64,000 nt of DNA from Paenibacillus albicereus (GCF_012676905.1 NZ_CP051428.1:2628001-2692000); one strand, 5' to 3'; counted from the stretch's first letter, positions 19,363 to 27,809 are shown. Numbers and translations: made by a program. The notes: generated by a model not told the origin, from the letters alone.

Positions 19363-19932
19363 ATGATCTGGGAAGACTTCGCAAACAGCCTTTGGCATGA
19401 CTGGAGAGGCAGCGGCGCGAGCGAGGACCGTCTTTTTCAAGCCTCATGGAGGCAATGGTTCTGGAGCAAGCATGGTCCGGACGCTGCCCGGATGCCCGAG
19501 CCTACCCCGACCGAGCTGGCCGAGCTTCAACGCCTGCGGGACGAGCTCCGCCGCCTCACCGCCGCACTCGTTGGCGCCCGTCGCGACTCGCTTCCGCTGA
19601 CCGCATCGGAGCTGGAGCCTTTCCAGGCGGAGCTGCAGGAAGCTCCTTTCCGCCTGGACCTGCAGCTGGAGCAAAACGCTCTGCGGCTGGAGCGGCGTCC
19701 GCTCGCCTCGGACTGGCAGGCGATCCGCTTCCGCGTCGCCGCCGCCTACGCGGACATGCTGGCAAGCGGCGGAGCGGAACGGCTGCGCATCTGCGATAAC
19801 CCGGACTGCAAGTGGATTTACTACGACGAGACGAAAAACCGGTCCAAGCGCTATTGCGACGACAAAGCATGCGGCAATCTGCTCAAAGTGCGCCGGTTTC
19901 GCGAACGCGCGCGCCAGCATCCTAAAACCTGA
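19363..19932 (+). CDS. CGNR zinc-finger family protein
   Basis: 189 aa. The N-terminal part is helical and Leu/Glu/Arg-rich (ABATE-like). The C-terminal zinc finger (about residues 145-183) reads RICDNPDCKWIYYDETKN, then RYCDDKACGN, with four cysteines in place. The name-giving CGNR tetrad is CGNL here. Such proteins are putative stress-linked transcription regulators. The start at 19363 is preferred because GGAAGGA is six bases upstream; an in-frame ATG 15 bp earlier lacks a site. It may control itself and the divergent DinB gene through the shared inverted repeat. A GNAT gene follows 18 bp later. Confidence 0.82.
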   Translation: MIWEDFANSLWHDWRGSGASEDRLFQASWRQWFWSKHGPDAARMPEPTPTELAELQRLRDELRRLTAALVGARRDSLPLTASELEPFQAELQEAPFRLDLQLEQNALRLERRPLASDWQAIRFRVAAAYADMLASGGAERLRICDNPDCKWIYYDETKNRSKRYCDDKACGNLLKVRRFRERARQHPKT

Positions 19933-19950
19933 CCCGATAGGAGAACGACC

Positions 19951-20427
19951 ATGGACCTGAGCTTGCACAAGATCGACGTCGCCGACGCGGACGTCTCGCG
20001 GGAGCTGCGCCTCCTGCAGACCGCAGCGTACCGCGAGGAGGCGAAACAAATCGGATTCGACGCCATTCCCGGCATGAACGAGAGCCACGAGGAGCTGCTT
20101 GCCTGCCCGGCTGAGTTTTACGGCTGCCGTATAGGCGATCGGCTGGCCGGAGCGGTTGCGGTCGAGCCGGAGGCTGACGGCAGCGCAACGATTGCCCGGC
20201 TCGTCGTGCATCCGGATTTTTTCCGGCGCGGCATCGGCCGCTTCCTGCTGAAGGAAGCGCTCGCCCTCCACTCCGGAAAGACAATTCTCGTCTCGACCGG
20301 CGAGGCCAACGCCCCTGCCGTCTCTCTCTACCTCTCTTCCGGCTTCAAGCCCGACGGCCGCTTCGAGCCGGCTCCGGGCCTTTGGATCGCCCGGTTTCGC
20401 CTGGCCCCTGACGTGTCCGATCGTTGA
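19951..20427 (+). CDS. GNAT-family N-acetyltransferase
   Basis: 158 aa. The acetyl-CoA pyrophosphate loop is RRGIGRFLL (about residues 91-99), after the core strand TIARLVVHPDF; motif B ends in the usual aromatic LYLSSGF. The substrate is not predictable. It is co-transcribed with the CGNR gene and ends before a very strong terminator. The Shine-Dalgarno ATAGGAG lies nine bases before the ATG. Confidence 0.88.
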   Translation: MDLSLHKIDVADADVSRELRLLQTAAYREEAKQIGFDAIPGMNESHEELLACPAEFYGCRIGDRLAGAVAVEPEADGSATIARLVVHPDFFRRGIGRFLLKEALALHSGKTILVSTGEANAPAVSLYLSSGFKPDGRFEPAPGLWIARFRLAPDVSDR

Positions 20428-20465
20428 CCCCATTCCGGTCGGCCTTCTAAGTCCGTTCCAACCAA

Positions 20466-20508
20466 AAGCTGCCCCGCCGGTCCATAGGATGGACCGGCGG
20501 GGCAGCTT
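20466..20508. terminator. Strong bidirectional terminator
   Basis: Perfect 18-bp stem AAGCTGCCCCGCCGGTCC / GGACCGGCGGGGCAGCTT with a 7-nt loop, followed by TCTATTT on plus and TTTTGG on minus, between convergent genes. Confidence 0.9.
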
Positions 20509-20546
20509 CTATTTCAATCGACCGCTCGGAGGAAGAAGGTCGCCGC

Positions 20547-21338
20547 CTACAGCAGCGACTCCGCTCCGTCGATGTAGATGTCGGTCCCCGTCACATGCGA
20601 CGACAGGTCGGACGCCAGGTAAGTGACGAGATCGGCCACTTGAGACGCCTTGCCCGGCTTGCCCGCCAGCGGATGCGAGCCCTCCGGATATTCGACCGGA
20701 ATCTTCGCCTTCTCGGCTTCCTCCGTCCGCTCCGTGTTGTCGTCGATATTGGTCTCGATCGCGCCCGGGCAGACGGCGTTGACGCGGATCCGATGCGGGG
20801 CGAGCTCCAGCGCGGCCATCTTCATGAGCGCGACCTGGCCGGCCTTGGACGCGCTGTAGGCGGTGGCTCCCGTATTGTTGAAGATGCGGTTGCCGTTGAT
20901 CGAGCTCGTGATGATGATGCTGCCCCCGCCTTGCTTCTTGAGATGCGGGACGGCATATTTGAGCGTCAGGAAGGTGCCGCGCAGATTGATGCCGAGCGTC
21001 TGGTCCCAGTCCTCGACCTCCATGTCCTCCAGCGTCGTCCACACCCCGTTGATGCCGGCATTGGCAAAAACGATGTCGAGCCTGCCGAAGCGCTCCGCGA
21101 TCTCGTTGATGCCCTTCTCGACCGCCTCGGCGTCGCTGACGTCCGTCGGCGCGACCCACGCCTCTCCGCCTTCGCGCTCGATTTCGGCCTTGACCTTCTC
21201 CGCTTCCTCCGGCGTCCGGTCGAGGAAGCCGACCTTCGCGCCGCGGCGCGCCAGATCAAGCGCCGACGCCCGGCCGATGCCGGAGCCTCCGCCGGTGACG
21301 ATGGCGACCTTTCCTTCGAGAAGCTTGTCTGCTTGCAT
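20547..21338 (-). CDS. Classical short-chain dehydrogenase/reductase
   Basis: 263 aa. NAD(P)-binding TGGGSGIG near residues 14-21, NAG in FANAGINGV, catalytic Ser in ITSSINGN and the YSASK tetrad. The TSSINGNRIFNNTGATAYSA segment is typical of glucose-dehydrogenase- and FabG-like SDRs. Asp in FLDRT after strand 2 favours NAD. The ATG at 21338 follows AAAGGGTGAG by seven bases; a GTG nine bases upstream is less likely. No operon partner indicates the substrate. Confidence 0.9.
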   Translation of the reverse strand: MQADKLLEGKVAIVTGGGSGIGRASALDLARRGAKVGFLDRTPEEAEKVKAEIEREGGEAWVAPTDVSDAEAVEKGINEIAERFGRLDIVFANAGINGVWTTLEDMEVEDWDQTLGINLRGTFLTLKYAVPHLKKQGGGSIIITSSINGNRIFNNTGATAYSASKAGQVALMKMAALELAPHRIRVNAVCPGAIETNIDDNTERTEEAEKAKIPVEYPEGSHPLAGKPGKASQVADLVTYLASDLSSHVTGTDIYIDGAESLL

Positions 21339-21419
21339 GGCTCTCACCCTTTCGATTCCATATCCCCATCAAGACCAGCATGGCCCCGATGCTTATAAAG
21401 GATACTTAATCGCGCCGCA

Positions 21420-22490
21420 TCAAGCTTGAAACGGCTGAATGCAGACCGGCTGCGAAACGCCTTGCTTCCGGCCGGCATAAGTCAGCTTGCCGCTCTCGGC
21501 ATCGACGGAAAAAATCGTCACGGAGTCCGTATCCTTGTTGGCGGCGAGCAGCCAGCGTCCGCCCGGCAGCAGCGCGAAATGGCGCGGGTGACGGCCTTCG
21601 ACGGAAACGTGCTGGATCGGCTCCAGCTTGCGGCCGCCCTCCCCGACGGCAAAGACGGCCAGACTGTCATGGCCTCGGTTGGAGCCGTAAACGAACCGCC
21701 CGTCCGCGGAAACCGCCACTTCGGCGCAGGTATTGTCCCCCTGCCAGCCCTCAGGCAGCGTCGACACGTAGCCGAGCTCCTCGAGCGCCCCGGTCTCCGG
21801 CTCGTAGCCGAGCACGCTGACGGTCGAATCGACCTCGTTGATGACGTAGGCATATCGCCCGCCCGGATGGAAAGCCAGATGGCGCGGCCCCGCTCCGGGA
21901 TGGATCGGGTTGTCGCGGACCGGAACCATGCGCTCGTCCTCCAGCCGGTACGTCCGGATGAGGTCGAGGCCGAGATCCTGGACGAACGCCCAGCGGCCGT
22001 CCGGGCTGAAGCGGGTCGAGTGCGGATGCGGGCGGTCCTGCCGCTCCGGATCGACGCTGCGGCCCGCATGCTGCGGCTGGTCGAGCCGGCGTCCGATGCG
22101 GCCGTCCTCCTCCAGCTCCATCAGTCCCGCCATCCCGCCGTGATAGCTGACGACGATCAGCCGCCGGCCGTCCGGGCTGCGCTCGATATGGCAGGTCGGT
22201 CCGTCGGTCGTCGGCGCTTCTCCGATGCGCTCGAGCGTTCCTTCGCCGGCATCGAACCGGTAGGAGACGGCGGTGCCGCATTTGCCTCCGGCCGCGTTCG
22301 CGCCTTCGGATATGACGTACAGCTTGCCCCCTTGCGGGTCCACATGCAGGAACGTCGGATTGCGGAGGCCGTCCGCCTCCGCCAGCAGCTCCAGCGCCAG
22401 CTCCTCCTCGTTCCAGCGGTACAGATGGACGCCTGGTCCTGCCGGCTGGGCATAGGAGCCGACGAACAGATACGTTTGCTTTTCGTTCAT
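21420..22490 (-). CDS. Lactonase-family seven-bladed beta-propeller protein (YkgB/Pgl-like)
   Basis: 356 aa. Repeated propeller motifs are clear: VDPQGGKLYVISEG, RSPDGRRLIVVSYHGG, HSTRFSPDGRWAFVQDLG, AFHPGGRYAYVINE, VSADGRFVYGSNRG and LLPGGRWLLAANKD. The family contains 6-phosphogluconolactonase (E. coli Pgl, B. subtilis YkgB) and 3-carboxymuconate cyclase-like enzymes. A pentose-phosphate role is the likeliest reading but not proved. The ATG at 22490 has AGGAGAGG eight bases upstream. The LTA synthase homologue lies directly upstream on the same strand. Confidence 0.87.
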   Translation of the reverse strand: MNEKQTYLFVGSYAQPAGPGVHLYRWNEEELALELLAEADGLRNPTFLHVDPQGGKLYVISEGANAAGGKCGTAVSYRFDAGEGTLERIGEAPTTDGPTCHIERSPDGRRLIVVSYHGGMAGLMELEEDGRIGRRLDQPQHAGRSVDPERQDRPHPHSTRFSPDGRWAFVQDLGLDLIRTYRLEDERMVPVRDNPIHPGAGPRHLAFHPGGRYAYVINEVDSTVSVLGYEPETGALEELGYVSTLPEGWQGDNTCAEVAVSADGRFVYGSNRGHDSLAVFAVGEGGRKLEPIQHVSVEGRHPRHFALLPGGRWLLAANKDTDSVTIFSVDAESGKLTYAGRKQGVSQPVCIQPFQA

Positions 22491-22512
22491 GAGCTTCACC
22501 TCTCCTTAGGGG

Positions 22513-24396
22513 TCAACGTTTCGGCAGCAGCTTCACATAATCGTCGGACAGCGCCATCAGCTGGAGCATGTACTCGTAATCCTCGCGATGCTTGGAGAAG
22601 TCCGCCACCGGCTGCAGCGTATCGAGGTCGATCGCTTCTCCGTCCTCGAAGCCTTTGTCCGGGACGAACAGAATCTCGTCGTTCAAGAACGATCCCGTCG
22701 GCAAGTAATACCTCATGCCGATGACGTTCCGCCCGGTGTTGAGCAGATCCCGGCCGAACGGCAGCACGCCCCCGTCCTCCGGCCGGATGCCGAGCAGGTT
22801 GGCGAGCGTCGGCAGCAGGTCCATCTGTCCGCCTGTGTTTTCAATCGTGCGGGGCTGCTGGCCCGGATAGCGGATGACGAGCGGAATGTTGAGGCGGCTG
22901 ACCCGCTTGTCGTACTTGATGCCGAGCTGCTCCTGGATCAGCGCCGGATCCGTATCCTGCGGCTGCAGGCCGAAATGGTCTCCGTACAGCACGAGCGCCG
23001 TCCGATCCCAAAGCCCTTTTTCCTTGAGCCCGTCGATCAGGCGGCCGACCGCCCAGTCCGTATAATGCACCGACTGCAAATAGTCGCCGATGACCGTTCC
23101 CTCGAGCTCGTCCGGGAGCGTGAGCGCCTGCTTGTCCTTCGGAATGCGGAACGGGGAATGATTGGACGTCGTGACCAGATGCGCGTAGAAGGCGCCGCCT
23201 TCCGCCGCCGTCTCCGACAGCTTGTCCACCGCCGTCCGGTACAGCTCCTCGTCCGAGGCGCCGAAGCTGTTGAAATGATCGTTATGGAAGTAGGGCTTGT
23301 CGTAATACTTGTCGAAGCCGAGCGCCGGATACAGCTTGTTGCGGTCCCAGAAGCCGACGTTGTTGATGTGGAACGTGTAGGCGCTGTAGCCCTGCTGCTG
23401 CAGCAGCCGCGGCAGGCTCGGCAGCCGGCGGTTGCCGTAGCCCGTGCTCATCGCGATCGTGCCGGTCGGATAGATCGACGTATTGGCGATGAACTCGGCG
23501 TCGGACGTATTGCCCTGCCCGATCTGCTGGAAGAAATGCGGCGCGTACCAGCCCTCGTCCACGAGCCGGTTCAGCACCGGCGTCACCTCCTGATCGCCGA
23601 GCTTCAGCCGGATCGGAAAGTTCTGGAAGGCTTCCAGCTGGACGACGATGAGGTTCATGCCCCGCATGGCGCCGAAGCCGTCCGGCGTGCCGCCCGCTCC
23701 GGCGCCGCCATACGGATAGGAGGCCTGGAGCGCCTTGGTCTGCGCGATCGTATCGGCGATGCTGCCGGAGGCGATCTCCTTGTCCTCCTCGTAGGACTTG
23801 ATCGCGCTTACGACCTGGTAGTTGAACAGCCCGACGCTCTCCGCCTGGGCCAGCTCGCTCTTGGTCGCCTCCGCCTCGCGCACGAACCACAGCGATCCGG
23901 CCGCGCCGGCCAGGCAGAGGACCGCCGCGAGCGGCTTGTACAGGCTCCGGCGTCCGTCGGGGGCGCTGCCTCTCCTGCGGCGCGCGGCCCATACGGCCGC
24001 GAAGGCTGCCAGATCGGCGAAGTACAGGTAGTCCAGCGGCCGGATCGTGCCCTTCACGCTCTCGCGCACGCCGAGCACCTGGCCCAGATTGCCGAGCGCC
24101 GTGTAGGTCGCGACCGTGCCGAAGTTCTTGAAATAGAGCGTTACCGCGAACAGAAGCGTGGAGAGGACCAGATTGAACGCCCAGTAGGCCGGACCCTTGC
24201 CCCGCCTCGGCGTCGCCAGCTCGAACAGGCCGAGCAGCGCGAGCAGCGAGAGCGCGTCCGCGGCCAGCGCGAGCGGCTCGATGCCGCCGAACAGCTCCAT
24301 GCGCATCCATTGCAGCTTCAGCAGCAGCAGCAGGAACAGCCCGGCGAACAGGCTCCTTCCCTCCCGCCTCTGTCCGAAGGACAAGGGACGATTCAT
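22513..24396 (-). CDS. Lipoteichoic acid synthase-family glycerophosphotransferase
   Basis: 627 aa LtaS/YfnI/YqgS family. Five transmembrane helices occupy residues about 15-175, then an extracellular sulfatase-like domain. Mn2+/catalytic residues are in place: Glu255 in VQLEAFQNF, the nucleophile Thr297 in GQGNTSDAEF, and YGDHFG near residue 470. LtaS enzymes move glycerol-phosphate from phosphatidylglycerol to lipoteichoic acid outside the membrane; paralogues act as primases or stress forms, so which role applies is unknown. The ATG has a Shine-Dalgarno AGAAAGAAGG. Confidence 0.92.
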   Translation of the reverse strand: MNRPLSFGQRREGRSLFAGLFLLLLLKLQWMRMELFGGIEPLALAADALSLLALLGLFELATPRRGKGPAYWAFNLVLSTLLFAVTLYFKNFGTVATYTALGNLGQVLGVRESVKGTIRPLDYLYFADLAAFAAVWAARRRRGSAPDGRRSLYKPLAAVLCLAGAAGSLWFVREAEATKSELAQAESVGLFNYQVVSAIKSYEEDKEIASGSIADTIAQTKALQASYPYGGAGAGGTPDGFGAMRGMNLIVVQLEAFQNFPIRLKLGDQEVTPVLNRLVDEGWYAPHFFQQIGQGNTSDAEFIANTSIYPTGTIAMSTGYGNRRLPSLPRLLQQQGYSAYTFHINNVGFWDRNKLYPALGFDKYYDKPYFHNDHFNSFGASDEELYRTAVDKLSETAAEGGAFYAHLVTTSNHSPFRIPKDKQALTLPDELEGTVIGDYLQSVHYTDWAVGRLIDGLKEKGLWDRTALVLYGDHFGLQPQDTDPALIQEQLGIKYDKRVSRLNIPLVIRYPGQQPRTIENTGGQMDLLPTLANLLGIRPEDGGVLPFGRDLLNTGRNVIGMRYYLPTGSFLNDEILFVPDKGFEDGEAIDLDTLQPVADFSKHREDYEYMLQLMALSDDYVKLLPKR

Positions 24397-24463
24397 AGCG
24401 GATTCCTTCTTTCTCTAGCATCTTTTGCAAAATCTTTACCCAGTATAGCACAACGGCGAAGAA

Positions 24464-24488
24464 GCCCGCATTCGCGAGGAATGCGGGC
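24464..24488 (-). terminator. Terminator of the ATP-grasp/DUF350 operon
   Basis: GCCCGCATTC-GCGAG-GAATGCGGGC, 10-bp perfect stem, then TTCTTC on the minus strand, 24 bp past the DUF350 stop. Confidence 0.75.
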
Positions 24489-24511
24489 CGAAGGCGGACC
24501 GGAACGAGGGT

Positions 24512-24910
24512 TCAGATGATGAGGCTGCTGATTGCGAAGCCGGTTCCGACATAGACGGCGGCGAGCAGGATGCCGACCGCCACGTTTCCTTTTTGCAGCT
24601 CCTGGGACACCTTGAAGCCCGGCGTCGCCAGCTCGAAGACGAGATAGGCGAGCACGAGGCAGACATAGCCGACCGCGAACCACAGCATCAAGTACCAGAT
24701 CGAATGGTTCGTATAGGAGGCGACCCCGAGCAGGATGGCCGTGCCGAGGAACTTGCCGCCCATCGCGAGTCCGGCGGCGACGTTGCCCCGCTTCAGCTCC
24801 TCGAGATCCTTGTAGGGCGTGATCCAGCTGAAGATGAGCATTCCGACGAGCTGAAGGACGATGATGACGATGATGCTGACGAGCAGATTGACGGCTATGA
24901 TGCGGCCCAC
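24512..24910 (-). CDS. DUF350 (YjfL/UPF0719) membrane protein
   Basis: 132 aa, four transmembrane helices in two homologous halves. Each half contains the family core E-L-x-(K/R)-G-N-V-A: ELKRGNVAAGLAMGG near 38-52 and ELQKGNVAVGILLAA near 104-118. E. coli YjfL belongs to this family and lies in an operon with a YjfC ATP-grasp enzyme, as here. Molecular function is unknown. The GTG start overlaps the end of the upstream lipoprotein gene by 16 bases. It is the last gene of the five-gene operon. Confidence 0.85.
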   Translation of the reverse strand: MGRIIAVNLLVSIIVIIVLQLVGMLIFSWITPYKDLEELKRGNVAAGLAMGGKFLGTAILLGVASYTNHSIWYLMLWFAVGYVCLVLAYLVFELATPGFKVSQELQKGNVAVGILLAAVYVGTGFAISSLII

Positions 24911-25584
24911 CCCCTGAATTTGCTGTATGCGAGATCGAACTCGCTGAAGTCATGGATTTCTTCCAAAATGACGTCGGCCTGCTTGGCGGACTTGAGCGAC
25001 GCATAGCGGTCCGCGTCGATCGGCTGCTTGACGACCTGGCCTGACGGCAGCTCGATGACGGCGAACTGGCGGCTCTTGCCGCCGAGCTCGGTCTTGTAGA
25101 CTCCGACGAGGTCGACCTTCGTCTTCAGCCTCAGCTTGAGGCGCTCCAGATCGGCGTCCGCCGTCGCCTTGTCGCGGTAGGACTTGATCGGCGTCCACGC
25201 CGACAGGCTGACGGAGGCCTTGCCTTCGCTGTTCTCCTTGAGGTTGGCCGTCATGTATTGCAGCGTGAAAATTTTTTCTCCGGTCGCATACTGGTTGTCG
25301 TTGGCCATCAGCTGGTTGTCCGGCAGGATCGTCATGTCGCCGCCGATCAGGTCGCCGACCTCGGCTTCCGCGACGCGGTAGTCCCAAGGCACGACCGATG
25401 TATCGGCCGCTGCGCTTTGGCCGGCGGCCGACGTGGAAGCTCCGCCGCTGCTCGTGTCGAACACGCTGTTCGAGCTGGTCGAGCAGCCCGCCAGCGCCAG
25501 CGCCAGCAGGGCCGCGCCGATCGCGCCGGCGACGCGCTTGCGCATGCCCCGGACCGCTCCGGGCCGGATATCGGAAACGTTCAT
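24895..25584 (-). CDS. Predicted lipoprotein in the ATP-grasp operon
   Basis: 229 aa. A Lys/Arg start and hydrophobic stretch end in the lipobox LALAGC (Cys near residue 33), followed by a Ser/Thr/Ala linker of about 30 residues and a soluble domain of about 160 residues beginning VPWDYRVAEAEVGDLIGGD. I do not recognise the domain with certainty; small lipoprotein or DUF4178-type companions occur beside DUF350 genes. It would sit on the outer face of the membrane. Its ATG overlaps the stop of the ATP-grasp gene (ATGA), so it is translationally coupled. An internal ATG at MRKRVAGAIG would give a more typical signal peptide. Confidence 0.72.
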   Translation of the reverse strand: MNVSDIRPGAVRGMRKRVAGAIGAALLALALAGCSTSSNSVFDTSSGGASTSAAGQSAAADTSVVPWDYRVAEAEVGDLIGGDMTILPDNQLMANDNQYATGEKIFTLQYMTANLKENSEGKASVSLSAWTPIKSYRDKATADADLERLKLRLKTKVDLVGVYKTELGGKSRQFAVIELPSGQVVKQPIDADRYASLKSAKQADVILEEIHDFSEFDLAYSKFRGWAAS

Positions 25585-26783
25585 CGTTCTTTCACTCCTA
25601 TCGGTACAAAATGGCTCGTGTTGCCGGTAATGAGGCCGCCGGCCCGGCCCAGCAGGCCGCACGGCTCGCCGCCGAGCATGAACAGCCCCGTCAGCAGGCG
25701 ATAGCTGGACCCGCCGAGCTCCAGCTCCGGCAGATCCGCGCGGCGCTGGTAGACGGTCGGGAAAAAGACGCTCGTATCGAAGCCGTCCTTGTCCTCGATC
25801 TCCAACCCCCCGCCTTCCCCGTACAGCTTGACCGAGCCGCCTTCGCGGCCGAACATCGACTTGGATACATAGCTGCCGTCGAACAGCGGCTTCGTGTACG
25901 TCGGCAGCAGATAGGCCTCGATCGCCTCGCGCTCCTGCTCGCCGTACAGCATGCCGAGCTCATGCAACCCCCACACAAGCGCCTGCAGCCCCTTGGATTG
26001 AAGCAGGATCGCATGTGGGCTATTGAACAGCGTCAGCTGCCCGGTCTCGATCGCATAGGCCAGCGCCTCCCCCCCGTCATCGAGCGCCATCCATTCCTTC
26101 GGATAAAGGGCGAACATGCGCCGGATCGGCACGCCGTCGCCGTCCAGCACGACGCCATGCTCGACCGACAGGTCGAGCAGATCGAGCTTGCGCAGCTCGA
26201 GTCCGCTATGCCGGGCCAGCAGATCGATCGTGCCGGTATCCTCCGCATGCGACCCGTAGGCGGCGCAGGCGACGGCGTCCGGGCGCTCCTCGCTCCAGGC
26301 CGCCGCCAGCCGCTGCGCCATGGCCTCGTTGGGCGAGCGCAACCCTGCCTGCCGGCAGAGCCAGGGGGTAGCGGCCGCCGCTTCGGCATATCCGGTCGGC
26401 GTATCCGCGTTGAGCTCCAGCAGCTTGATGCCGCCATCCAGACCGACCGCGAAGTCGAATCGCGCGTATCGGCTGATCTGTCCTGGCGGAGGCAGCTCCA
26501 GCCCGTCCAGCATGTTCCAGAGAATCGGCGGGATGCCGATCAGCGCATAGAGCTCGCGTCGGCCGTGCATGTACCGCACCGTACGGTCGAAAATCGCCCA
26601 CAACGACGATGCCGCCCGCTCCAGCCGCTCGTACACGTCCGCGTCCATGGCGACGACTTCATCGAGCCAGTACTCCTCTTGCTCGAGATCGGCCCAGCCG
26701 AAGCCGAGCTCCGCCAAGCGGGCTACGGCATCGGCGCGGTCAAGCCGCTCGCGGCGCGCCGCTTCCAGCGCAGGGGCGGTCAT
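25581..26783 (-). CDS. Glutathionylspermidine-synthase-like ATP-grasp ligase (YgiC/YjfC type)
   Basis: 400 aa, GspS C-terminal-like family. The ATP-grasp signature LLELNADTPTGYAEAA is at 121-136. A glycine-rich nucleotide loop SMFGREGGSVKLYGEGG is near 308-324, and the terminal RYARFDF and LITGNTSHFVPIG segments fit YgiC/YjfC. True GspS proteins couple glutathione to spermidine; the short YgiC type lacks the amidase domain, has no such proven reaction, and is predicted to form an amide bond on a peptide or protein. The ATG at 26783 overlaps the stop of the Ser/Gly-rich protein gene by four bases, which points to that protein as partner or substrate. Confidence 0.85.
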   Translation of the reverse strand: MTAPALEAARRERLDRADAVARLAELGFGWADLEQEEYWLDEVVAMDADVYERLERAASSLWAIFDRTVRYMHGRRELYALIGIPPILWNMLDGLELPPPGQISRYARFDFAVGLDGGIKLLELNADTPTGYAEAAAATPWLCRQAGLRSPNEAMAQRLAAAWSEERPDAVACAAYGSHAEDTGTIDLLARHSGLELRKLDLLDLSVEHGVVLDGDGVPIRRMFALYPKEWMALDDGGEALAYAIETGQLTLFNSPHAILLQSKGLQALVWGLHELGMLYGEQEREAIEAYLLPTYTKPLFDGSYVSKSMFGREGGSVKLYGEGGGLEIEDKDGFDTSVFFPTVYQRRADLPELELGGSSYRLLTGLFMLGGEPCGLLGRAGGLITGNTSHFVPIGVKER

Positions 26784-27427
26784 CCGGAAAATCCGCTGGA
26801 CTTGCTGGAGCTTGGGCCCGACGAGTAGCCGCTCGAATTGCCGCCGATGCTGCCCTTCGACGAGGAGGTGGAGCGGCGGGTGATGCTCCCGCTGCCCGAG
26901 GACGTCTTGGGACGGACGGACGAGCCGACCGTCGGCTTGTTCTGGAAGCGGGTGCTGTCGTAGGCCGGCCGCTTGTACAGCTGGCCCGTGGAAGGATGAT
27001 AGGCCGGATGCGAGGAGCCCCAAGCGCTGGAGGAGTACCCGCCGCCGCGATTGAAAATGAGGTGGTACAGCAGCATGTCGTCCCAGCCGAAGCCGCCGCC
27101 GTTATGAATGACCGTCGTGCCGCCGCCGCCCGAGCTGACGGAGCCGCTCGCGCCCGTTCCTTCGCCCTCTGCCGCCCCGTCCTCCTCCGGCTGCAGCTCC
27201 GGCAGGTTCCAGTCCTGCGCCGGATCGTAGTAAGCCTTGACCTTGTCGCTCGACCATTCGACCAGCTTCGGCGAGCCGCCGGCCGCAGCCGGACTTGCCG
27301 ACGGCGCCGCGGCCGAGACGGCCGAGCTCGCGCTGCCGGCCAGCAGGACGAGGCCAAGCGTCGTCGCCATGACCTTCGGCGGCTTGGGAGCAGCCGGCGG
27401 GGTGGGATGCTTCATCGATTCGCTCAT
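26780..27427 (-). CDS. Exported Ser/Gly-rich protein, likely partner of the ATP-grasp ligase
   Basis: 215 aa. A hydrophobic signal or anchor (about 19-42, VMATTLGLVLLAGSASSAVS) follows a proline-rich cytoplasmic start. The middle holds WNLPELQPEEDG and a Gly-rich run before GFGWDDMLLYHLIFNRGGG. The last 70 residues are almost all Ser, Gly, Thr, Lys and Arg and end SSSKSSGFSG. The design resembles E. coli YgiB/YjfM (DUF1190), which pair with YgiC/YjfC, but I cannot claim homology by eye. AAAGGAGACGATC precedes the ATG. The disordered basic tail is a plausible modification target. Confidence 0.75.
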   Translation of the reverse strand: MSESMKHPTPPAAPKPPKVMATTLGLVLLAGSASSAVSAAAPSASPAAAGGSPKLVEWSSDKVKAYYDPAQDWNLPELQPEEDGAAEGEGTGASGSVSSGGGGTTVIHNGGGFGWDDMLLYHLIFNRGGGYSSSAWGSSHPAYHPSTGQLYKRPAYDSTRFQNKPTVGSSVRPKTSSGSGSITRRSTSSSKGSIGGNSSGYSSGPSSSKSSGFSG

Positions 27428-27448
27428 GATCGTCTCCTTTCTCGGACT

Positions 27449-27670
27449 CTAGCTGGAGCCGCCGGGTGCCGAGATCAGCAGCAGCTCCATCACGCCTTCG
27501 TCGACGTTGAGCCTGCCTTCGACCGTCTCGAATTCTTCTCCCCCGATGGTCAGATAATTGATATGATGCAGCGCGGCGAGCATGTCCGCCGACCAGCTGC
27601 GCTCATCGATCTTGCGAAGGCTGCCGCCTGGCAGCTTTTGAACCAATACGACTTTCATGGAAGATTCCAA
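27449..27670 (-). CDS. Small conserved-looking protein at the head of the ATP-grasp operon
   Basis: 73 aa from a TTG start, or 69 aa from the ATG at 27658. AAGGTGAT lies six bases before the TTG, which favours the longer form. The protein has a beta-alpha-beta look (MKVVLVQKLPGGSL, then SADMLAALHHINYLTIGGEEFETVEG) and an acidic end. I recognise no family. It is separated from the next gene by 21 bp and follows an ECF-type promoter, so it belongs to the operon. Confidence 0.6.
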   Translation of the reverse strand: MESSMKVVLVQKLPGGSLRKIDERSWSADMLAALHHINYLTIGGEEFETVEGRLNVDEGVMELLLISAPGGSS

Positions 27671-27722
27671 TTCCCCATCACCTTTTCCATTTCATATGCT
27701 TTCAGCCAATCCACCACGTATA

Positions 27723-27750
27723 TACGCAGGTTATAGCAAAAAGGTTTACA
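27723..27750 (-). promoter_or_regulatory. ECF-sigma-like promoter of the ATP-grasp operon
   Basis: Minus strand TGTAAAC (27744-27750), 17-bp spacer, CGTA (27723-27726), close to the Bacillus sigma-W/sigma-X consensus pairs TGAAAC..CGTA and GTAAC..CGWC. A weaker TATAAC lies between them, so a sigma-A promoter is the alternative. Confidence 0.45.
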
Positions 27751-27777
27751 TTTAAAGAAAAAAAATGCCGACATCGC

Positions 27778-27809
27778 AAAAAGGCTCTGCCCGTCGGACG
27801 GGCAGAGCC
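27778..27809 (-). terminator. Terminator of the OsmC-PBP-HNH operon
   Basis: GGCTCTGCCCG / CGGGCAGAGCC stem followed on minus by TTTTT, 34 bp after the HNH stop. Confidence 0.9.

Noticed and set aside
22588-24519. A 643-codon frame on plus opposite the LTA synthase gene
   Set aside because: No domain, low-complexity Arg-rich product and no ribosome site; the minus-strand enzyme has all catalytic residues.
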